DNA of 64,000 bases from NCBI GenBank assembly GCA_910579035.1, contig CAJTSR010000001.1, positions 62,001 through 126,000 on the forward strand, given 5' to 3'. Position 1 is the first letter of the stretch; every line of letters begins with the position of its first letter. The position numbers were made by a program, and so were the translations under genes. Below the pieces are notes generated by a model that did not search any database, was not told where the DNA came from, and saw nothing but the letters and a program-made list of their open reading frames with translations. The stretch is from an uncultured Muribaculaceae bacterium (GTDB taxonomy: Bacteria > Bacteroidota > Bacteroidia > Bacteroidales > Muribaculaceae). Positions 58,426 to 64,000 of the stretch are shown here, piece after piece.

Positions 58426-59466
58426 TCAGTCTTTTACGTTTGCTAAATACTTTTTCTTGTTCTCTTTGAGCAAGGAACGGAATAGCGTGGCGGCCTCGTC
58501 GAGCGTTCCATAGAACTCGCCGCCGGAGGCATTGAGGTGCCCTCCCCCGCCAAAATACTCCTTGCACAGTATGTTTACCGGAAAGTCGCCCACACTTCGC
58601 ATTGACACTTTCACCATATCGGCTTCCTCGCGAAGGAAAGCGCTGTAATGTATGCCCGGAATCGACAGCGGCCTGTTCACAAGCCCTTCGGTATCGCCCT
58701 TTGCGTAATGATAGCGGTTAAGCTCGTCGCGCGACAGCACTATCAGCGCGGCCCCGTCCTCAGGGTACACCTCCATTCTGTTGAGTATGGCATAGGCGTT
58801 GAGGCGCAGGCAGTTCTCGCTGTATGTGTTGAACAAGGCGCGGTAAAGGCGCTCCTTGTCGGCTCCTTTTTTCAACAGCTCGGCAACAACTATGTACAGT
58901 TCGGGGTCGGAACAATTGTACGAAAAGTTGCCGGTGTCGGTCATCATGCCTGCAAGCATGCACTCGGCGGCCTGCGCATTTATGAAATTGAACAGCTCCA
59001 GCCTGCAAAAGAAGCGGAACATCAGATAGCTCGTGGCAGGCATCTCCGGGTGGGAGATTACCACTTCGGCATCGATATCGGGGTGAAGATGGTGGTCTAT
59101 CAGTATCTTGGGCGCCGGGCATTCTCTGAGCACTTTTTCAAGCCGGCCCACACGCCTCGGCTCGTTAAAATCGAGGCACAGCACCAGGTCGGCTTCCCTG
59201 AAAAGCCGAGCGGCAAAATCGGGATACCGCGTGGCATCGACTATCTCCTTGGCTCCGGGCAGTTTGGCAAGATTAGACAGATAGGCATCGGGGACGACCA
59301 CACGGCAATCCTTGCCAAGGGCTCCCAGCACATGGGCAGCAGCAAGTGACGAACCTATGGCATCGCCATCGGGCGCCATATGGCACACTGCCACTATATG
59401 CTCCGCGTCATCGACAAGGCGTTTGGCCTTGCAGATAGCTTTTTCGTCGATTTTCCTTGAAATCAT
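58426..59466 (-). CDS. nrnA: DHH/DHHA1 phosphoesterase (NrnA-type)
   Basis: Starting at ATG 59466 gives 346 residues. The DHH domain has DGDAIGSSLAA and the name motif ILIDHHLHPD; the DHHA1 domain has FGGGGHLNASGG near the C-terminus. These enzymes degrade nanoRNA and, in some species, 3'-phosphoadenosine 5'-phosphate or c-di-AMP products. The exact substrate is not decided by sequence. Its promoter (TAACTTTGC, minus strand 59493-59485) precedes the ATG by about 20 bases. Confidence 0.88.
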   Translation of the reverse strand: MISRKIDEKAICKAKRLVDDAEHIVAVCHMAPDGDAIGSSLAAAHVLGALGKDCRVVVPDAYLSNLAKLPGAKEIVDATRYPDFAARLFREADLVLCLDFNEPRRVGRLEKVLRECPAPKILIDHHLHPDIDAEVVISHPEMPATSYLMFRFFCRLELFNFINAQAAECMLAGMMTDTGNFSYNCSDPELYIVVAELLKKGADKERLYRALFNTYSENCLRLNAYAILNRMEVYPEDGAALIVLSRDELNRYHYAKGDTEGLVNRPLSIPGIHYSAFLREEADMVKVSMRSVGDFPVNILCKEYFGGGGHLNASGGEFYGTLDEAATLFRSLLKENKKKYLANVKD

Positions 59467-59484
59467 CTGGATAATTTGTTCGTG

Positions 59485-59516
59485 CAAAGTTAAGCAAAAA
59501 GTGCCAATAGGCAAGT
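59485..59516 (-). promoter_or_regulatory. promoter of the nrnA-DUF4827-glmM operon
   Basis: TAACTTTGC (59493-59485) with CTTG 19 bases upstream on the minus strand. It is consistent with the Bacteroidota consensus apart from one base in the -33 box. Confidence 0.6.
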
Positions 59517-59590
59517 CCGCGGAGATAAATTAACGTCCGTTCACCACCGTGCCCGCATAAGGGTCTTACCTTTGGCGTAAACATCGCAGT

Positions 59591-59623
59591 ATTGTATCTC
59601 TCGGCGAAAATCCGTACTTTTGC
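59591..59623 (+). promoter_or_regulatory. promoter abutting the neuC start codon
   Basis: ATTG (59591-59594), 20 bases, TACTTTTGC (59615-59623). The predicted start is only about three bases before the ATG at 59629, implying a leaderless or nearly leaderless mRNA. Confidence 0.6.
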
Positions 59624-59628
59624 AGTCT

Positions 59629-60792
59629 ATGGAAAAACGGATTTGCATTGTCACCACCACACGTGCCGACTGGGGGCTTCTGATGCCTCTGGCCCGCCGA
59701 CTGGCTGCCGAGCCTGCTGTGCGGCTGCAACTGGTGGCGTCGAACATGCACCTTATGCCCGAATTCGGCATGACCGTCAACGAAATCACCGATGCCGGAT
59801 TCACTGTCGACGAGCGTGTCGAGATGGCCGTGGCCGGCGACGACGAGGCTTCGCGGGTTCGGGCAATGGCGATGTGCCTCGGCGGCATGGCCGGTGCGTT
59901 CGAGCGTCTGCGCCCCGACTGCGTGGTGCTGCTCGGCGACAGGTACGAAATGCTTGCCGTGGCGTCGGCTGCCGCCGTGATGCGCCTCCCCATTGTGCAT
60001 ATCGCGGGCGGAGAGGTGTCGGAAGGCGCTGTCGACGACTCCATACGCCATGCCATCACCAAGCTCTCCACCCTGCACCTTACTGCCACCGAGGCATACC
60101 GCCGCAGAGTGATACAGATGGGCGAGGCGCCCGATACGGTGGTCAACACGGGCGCTATCGGTGTGTGGAACGCTTTCAACATAAAGCCTCTCGACCGAAA
60201 TGCTTTGGAGGATTTCTTAGACCTCCGGCTCGACGGCGATATCGCCGTGGTCACCTACCACCCCGCCACTAACGACTCATCGGCAAGCCCGGCAGAACAA
60301 ACCAGTGCCCTGCTCGAAGCTCTCGACTCTTTCCCCGCCCTGAAGTGCGTTATAACGTATCCGAACAACGATGCCGGAGCTGCTTCAATAATCCCGCTGC
60401 TGAAAAGCTACGCCGAGAGGAATCGCGACCGCGTGAGGCTCTTCCAGTCATTGGGAATGCTCCGCTACCACTCCCTGCTGCGCCACGCGTCGGTGGTGAT
60501 AGGCAACTCGTCGAGCGGAATAGTCGAGGTTCCGTCGGCAGGCATACCCACGGTAGACATCGGCATACGCCAGCGCGGACGCATCTCCGCACCGTCGGTG
60601 ATACACTGCGGCTCATCGGCTTCGGATATTGCCGAAGCCATAACCGAAGCCCTTTCGCCCAAAATGCGAGCATTGGCAGGGCTGAGACAAAACCCATACT
60701 ACAAAGCAGGAACGCTCGACATTATGATTTATTCCATAATGGCTCTTGCCGACAGCCTGCCTGCCCAACCAAAACATTTCCACGACTTATGA
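59629..60792 (+). CDS. neuC: hydrolysing NDP-N-acetylhexosamine 2-epimerase, NeuC-like
   Basis: The 387-residue GT-B-fold enzyme starts at ATG 59629; the preceding TTG lies in the promoter. It shows VTTTRADWGLLMPLAR, LLGDRYEMLA, IVHIAGGEVSEGAVDDSIRHA and IGNSSSGIVEVPSAGIPTVDIGIRQ. All are hallmarks of NeuC/LegG enzymes, which release ManNAc (or the bacillosamine-derived equivalent) from the nucleotide sugar. This is the first step toward a nonulosonic acid. It overlaps neuA by ATGA. Confidence 0.88.
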   Translation: MEKRICIVTTTRADWGLLMPLARRLAAEPAVRLQLVASNMHLMPEFGMTVNEITDAGFTVDERVEMAVAGDDEASRVRAMAMCLGGMAGAFERLRPDCVVLLGDRYEMLAVASAAAVMRLPIVHIAGGEVSEGAVDDSIRHAITKLSTLHLTATEAYRRRVIQMGEAPDTVVNTGAIGVWNAFNIKPLDRNALEDFLDLRLDGDIAVVTYHPATNDSSASPAEQTSALLEALDSFPALKCVITYPNNDAGAASIIPLLKSYAERNRDRVRLFQSLGMLRYHSLLRHASVVIGNSSSGIVEVPSAGIPTVDIGIRQRGRISAPSVIHCGSSASDIAEAITEALSPKMRALAGLRQNPYYKAGTLDIMIYSIMALADSLPAQPKHFHDL

Positions 60793-61493
60793 AGCCCCTG
60801 TACATAATTCCGGCACGCGGCGGAAGCAAAGGAATCCCACGTAAAAACATCAAGGAACTCTGCGGACGTCCTTTGATAGCATACACCGTGGACGCAGCCA
60901 TCGAAGCCCGCAAACGGCTCGGAGGCCACATACTCCTGTCGACCGACGATGCCGAAACCGCCGGCATCGTCAAAGGACTCGGCATCGAGGTCGAGTATAT
61001 GAGGCCGGCAGAACTGGCCGGCGACACATCGGGCAGCCGCGAGGTGATGCTCCACGCCATGGACTGGGCGGAAAGCCAGAGGATAGAATACGACTGCGTG
61101 GTGCTGCTACAGCCCACCTCGCCGTTCCGTACCGCCGCCGACATCGTGGCCTGCACACAGCTGCTCGAGCCGGGCATCGATATGGCCGTGAGCGTGTGCG
61201 AGGCTGCCGACAATCCGTATTTCAACATCTTTGAAACCGACGCCGACGGCTACCTGCACATCAGCAAGGGCGACGGCAAGCTCACCCGGAGGCAGGACGC
61301 CCCCAAGGCGTGGGTATACAACGGCGCTGTATACGCCATAAACCCGGCATCGCTGCGAGCCATGCCTATGGGAATGTTCGCCCACAGAGTGCCCTCCGTG
61401 ATGCCCCGCGAAAGGAGCATCGACATTGACGGGCCGGCCGACTGGCTCGCTGCCGAAACCATAATGAGCCGACAAACGTTAATAAAACGATGA
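60789..61493 (+). CDS. neuA: CMP-nonulosonate cytidylyltransferase, NeuA-like
   Basis: ATG 60789 gives 234 residues; a longer frame upstream lies inside neuC and is rejected. The CTP-binding motif IIPARGGSKGIPRKNI begins at residue 6, and LLQPTSPFRTA and the metal-binding DIDGPADW follow. It activates a sialic-acid-type sugar to its CMP form. It overlaps neuC and the next gene by ATGA, so the three proteins should be made in fixed proportion. Confidence 0.9.
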   Translation: MKPLYIIPARGGSKGIPRKNIKELCGRPLIAYTVDAAIEARKRLGGHILLSTDDAETAGIVKGLGIEVEYMRPAELAGDTSGSREVMLHAMDWAESQRIEYDCVVLLQPTSPFRTAADIVACTQLLEPGIDMAVSVCEAADNPYFNIFETDADGYLHISKGDGKLTRRQDAPKAWVYNGAVYAINPASLRAMPMGMFAHRVPSVMPRERSIDIDGPADWLAAETIMSRQTLIKR

Positions 61494-62551
61494 AAAAGCA
61501 CATTATATCTTCCGACGCCTCGCTCTTGGAGGCTCTCGATCGCCTTAACGGGCTGTCGGGAGGTGCCATGACACTGTTCGTGACAGAGGCGGACGGCAAA
61601 ATGGCCGGAACCCTCACCGACGGCGACATAAGGCGCGCCCTGCTCGGCGGCGCCTCGCTCGATAGTGCCGCAGCCGATGCCGCGATGAGCGGTTTCCGAT
61701 TCGTGACAGAGGGGACAATTGACGCCGGCGCACTCCGCCGCTACCGCAGCGAGGGCATTGTGCTTATCCCCGTGCTCGACGGCAGCGGACACCTCAAAGG
61801 GGTGCTTGACCTGTCGCGGCAGCGCTCCTGTCTTCCTCTCAAAGCCGTGCTTATGGCCGGAGGCAAGGGCGAACGCCTGCGCCCACTCACAGAGCACACC
61901 CCGAAACCACTCCTGCAGATAGAGGGCAAGGCCATCATAGACTACAATGTGGAGGCTCTTGCCGCCTGCGGAATCACCGACATAAGCGTCACTACCCGCT
62001 ATCTGGCTGAACAGATAGAGCGGCACTTCGAGAAGCCTGTCGGCGGCGTAAAGGTGAAATGCGTGTGCGAGGACAGCCCATGCGGCACAATCGGCGCCGT
62101 GGCACTTACCGACGCGGCCTCCGACCCCGACGGCAACACGCTGGTAATGAACTCCGACCTCCTCACCACCATATCGTTCGAGGATTTCTATCTCCACCAC
62201 CGCGACTCCGGCGCCGACATCACAGTGGCGGTAGTGCCTTATCAAGTGTCCGTGCCTTTCGCCATACTCGCCCTCGACCCGGAGAAGCCCGACTTTGTAA
62301 GCGGCATCGAGGAAAAGCCGTCGTACTCCTACTATGCCAACGCCGGCATCTACATATTTTCAAACAAGATATTACAACAGCTGGTGCCCGGCAAACGCTG
62401 TGATGCCACCGACCTTATATCGGACGCCCTGAAGCAAGGCGCCCGATGTGCATATTTTCCCATCAAAGGCACATGGATCGACGTGGGCTCCCACGTCGAT
62501 TTCAGGCAAGCTGCCGAACTTATGCGCCACCACAATTCTTTCAACTCCTGA
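61490..62551 (+). CDS. CBS-domain sugar nucleotidyltransferase, PtmE-like
   Basis: The 353-residue protein has a CBS pair (~1-115, [25 protein letters not shown]) and a sugar-nucleotidyltransferase domain (~117-345) with [32 protein letters not shown] lies near the end. This fusion resembles PtmE, the GlcN-1-phosphate guanylyltransferase of legionaminic acid synthesis in Campylobacter. The context with neuC and neuA supports a nonulosonate pathway; specificity is inferred only. Confidence 0.78.
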   Translation: MKKHIISSDASLLEALDRLNGLSGGAMTLFVTEADGKMAGTLTDGDIRRALLGGASLDSAAADAAMSGFRFVTEGTIDAGALRRYRSEGIVLIPVLDGSGHLKGVLDLSRQRSCLPLKAVLMAGGKGERLRPLTEHTPKPLLQIEGKAIIDYNVEALAACGITDISVTTRYLAEQIERHFEKPVGGVKVKCVCEDSPCGTIGAVALTDAASDPDGNTLVMNSDLLTTISFEDFYLHHRDSGADITVAVVPYQVSVPFAILALDPEKPDFVSGIEEKPSYSYYANAGIYIFSNKILQQLVPGKRCDATDLISDALKQGARCAYFPIKGTWIDVGSHVDFRQAAELMRHHNSFNS

Positions 62552-62555
62552 TTTT

Positions 62556-63809
62556 ATGGCTGAATCCAATTTTATAGACTATGTGAAAATCCTCTGCCGT
62601 TCGGGCAAGGGAGGCGCAGGCTCGCGCCATTTCTATCGTGCCAAATATGTACCCAAAGGGGGCCCCGACGGTGGCGACGGCGGTCGCGGAGGCCATATCA
62701 TACTCAAAGGCAACCGCAATATGTGGACGCTGCTTCCTCTGAAATACCGGCGCCATATCTTCGCCGGAAACGGCCAAAGCGGCTCCGGCGGACGCAGCTT
62801 CGGCAAGGACGGCGACGACGTGGTGGTAGAAGTGCCTTGCGGAACCGTGGTATTTGATGCCGAAACCGGCGAATACCTCTGCGAGGTTACCGACGACGGG
62901 CAAGAAGTGAAGCTGCTCCGTGGCGGTCGCGGAGGCCTCGGCAACTGGCATTTCAAAAGCGCCACAAACAGAACACCCCGTTACGCCCAGCCGGGCGAGC
63001 CGGCCGTGGAACGCTCGGTGGTGCTCGAGCTTAAGATGCTTGCCGACGTCGGCCTTGTGGGCTTCCCCAATGCAGGCAAGTCCACCTTGCTCTCGGCGGT
63101 ATCGGCGGCAGAACCCAAGATTGCCGACTATCCTTTCACCACCATGGAGCCACAGCTCGGCATAGTGTCGTACCGCGACAACCGCTCCTTCGTTATGGCC
63201 GACATACCGGGCATCATCGAAGGCGCGAGCGAGGGAAAGGGCCTCGGCCTGCGATTCCTGCGCCATATAGAGCGCAACGCCGTGCTACTCTTCATGGTTC
63301 CTGCCGATGCCGACGACATAGCCGCCGAATACGAGATTTTGCTCAACGAGCTTCGCAAGTTCAACCCGCAACTCGAAGACAAGCAGCGCCTGCTGGCAAT
63401 ATCTAAATCCGATTTGCTTGACGACGAGCTGCGCGAGGAAATAGCCAAGACGCTCCCCGAGGGCGTGCCACACGTGTTCATATCGGCCGTTACCGGCTAT
63501 GGCATAACCGAGCTTAAAGATATGCTATGGGGCGCAATCACCGACGAAAGCAACCGAATAGACAACTCCGACATAATACACCGCCCGCTCGACGGCCACC
63601 ACCGCGTACGCGAAGAGGACGAATTCATATTCGAGTACGAGCGAACACCCGAAGAGGAAGAGCAGGAGGCGGAAGACCTCAGAAGCATACACCCCGACGA
63701 ATGGGGCGAGGACATTGACTGGGACGACGCCGAAATCGACGATGACGACGACGTGGCCGACGATGACGAAGCGTTCGGCTACGAGGCAATCAACGACGAC
63801 CGCCAATGA
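62556..63809 (+). CDS. obg: GTPase Obg/CgtA
   Basis: ATG 62556 gives 417 residues. The glycine-rich Obg domain (~1-160) has [13 protein letters not shown] and [13 protein letters not shown]. The G domain shows G1 [10 protein letters not shown]3 DIPG and G4 as ISKSD rather than NKxD, with G5 SAVTG. The tail is strongly acidic ([15 protein letters not shown]). Obg controls 50S assembly and links to the stringent response. It begins 4 bases after the nucleotidyltransferase gene and overlaps the next by ATGA. Confidence 0.97.
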   Translation: MAESNFIDYVKILCRSGKGGAGSRHFYRAKYVPKGGPDGGDGGRGGHIILKGNRNMWTLLPLKYRRHIFAGNGQSGSGGRSFGKDGDDVVVEVPCGTVVFDAETGEYLCEVTDDGQEVKLLRGGRGGLGNWHFKSATNRTPRYAQPGEPAVERSVVLELKMLADVGLVGFPNAGKSTLLSAVSAAEPKIADYPFTTMEPQLGIVSYRDNRSFVMADIPGIIEGASEGKGLGLRFLRHIERNAVLLFMVPADADDIAAEYEILLNELRKFNPQLEDKQRLLAISKSDLLDDELREEIAKTLPEGVPHVFISAVTGYGITELKDMLWGAITDESNRIDNSDIIHRPLDGHHRVREEDEFIFEYERTPEEEEQEAEDLRSIHPDEWGEDIDWDDAEIDDDDDVADDDEAFGYEAINDDRQ

Positions 63810-64000
63810 CAACCATAGCCGGATATTACCGCAAGTGCGTGACTGCCCTCTCAGCCATCCTTCGCTCCGAGGGCGAAGGGGCAGCCGCCGCATCGATAAT
63901 ATTTGAGGACGCCGCAGGCATGTCGCGCACCTACATATTCGCCAACGGCGACCGCGAGCTGGGCGAATATGCCCAAGGCAAAATCGACCGCGCCATTGCC
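63806..64000 (+). CDS. prmC: probable release-factor glutamine methyltransferase, 5' part
   Basis: The first 65 codons run off the window. The start overlaps obg by ATGA. The residues fit the helical N-terminal domain of PrmC/HemK ([20 protein letters not shown], then [19 protein letters not shown]). The methyltransferase core with its NPPY motif is not included, so the call rests on that resemblance. Confidence 0.55.
   Translation, partial: MTTIAGYYRKCVTALSAILRSEGEGAAAASIIFEDAAGMSRTYIFANGDRELGEYAQGKIDRAIA

Noticed and set aside
60345..60788. Extended N-terminus of the NeuA-like protein
   Set aside because: The region codes for NeuC in another frame; the ATGA overlap and the conserved NeuA start point to 60789.

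Overview
The window looks like chromosomal DNA of a gut Bacteroidales, most plausibly Muribaculaceae or a close relative. The grounds are the SusC/SusD polysaccharide utilisation locus with surface lipoproteins, recurrent Bacteroidota promoters (TTTG, 19-21 nt, TAnnTTTG), typical Bacteroidales families (DUF3332, DUF4827, two-domain PPIases, TonB-linked receptors) and a tRNA gene that does not encode CCA. Most genes are GC-rich. AT-rich patches at about 1.83-2.88 kb, 13.5-14.5 kb and 40.0-41.7 kb look like later arrivals.

Layout. 0-10 kb: the end of an OmpA-type protein, dnaB, an AT-rich orphan gene with an AlbA_2/ATPase gene fragment, a coiled-coil membrane protein, an MgtC-like protein, a cation/proton antiporter, purM, a MltF-type lytic transglycosylase and a DUF3332 lipoprotein. 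10-22 kb: an NlpC/P60 lipoprotein, a cobalamin-riboswitch-controlled BtuB-like receptor, a HigB/HigA-like toxin-antitoxin pair with a palindromic operator over its promoter, cdsA-GH127, guaB and two PPIase-type periplasmic foldases. 22-44.3 kb: a beta-mannan utilisation locus. It runs from susC through susD, two surface glycan-binding proteins, GH26, GH3, GH26, GH130 phosphorylase and GPH transporter to a mannobiose/cellobiose 2-epimerase. An acetyl esterase and a GH5 mannanase lie upstream, separated by an AT-rich AlbA_2 gene on the opposite strand. 44.4-59.5 kb: Dabb protein, ABC-F ATPase, aspartokinase, tRNA-Cys, an M3 peptidase, aspS, Nif3-like, zinc-ribbon protein, GH29 fucosidase, a small ferredoxin, glmM, DUF4827 and an NrnA-type phosphoesterase. 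59.6-64 kb: an operon with 4-bp overlaps, neuC-neuA-CBS/nucleotidyltransferase, then obg and the start of a probable prmC.

How the mannan locus should work: a surface GH26 and the glycan-binding proteins feed SusCD; periplasmic GH26/GH5, GH3 and the CE7 esterase trim and deacetylate the oligosaccharides; the GPH carrier imports mannobiose; the cytoplasmic epimerase makes mannosyl-glucose; and GH130 phosphorolyses it to mannose-1-phosphate and glucose.

The least expected signal is non-coding. There are two small inverted-repeat element families (MITE-like) that start with GAG and insert at TAA/TTA. One copy forms almost the whole 5' leader of a cell-wall hydrolase gene. One abuts the aspartokinase start codon. 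One 336-bp foldback copy supplies the stop codons of both genes that converge on it.
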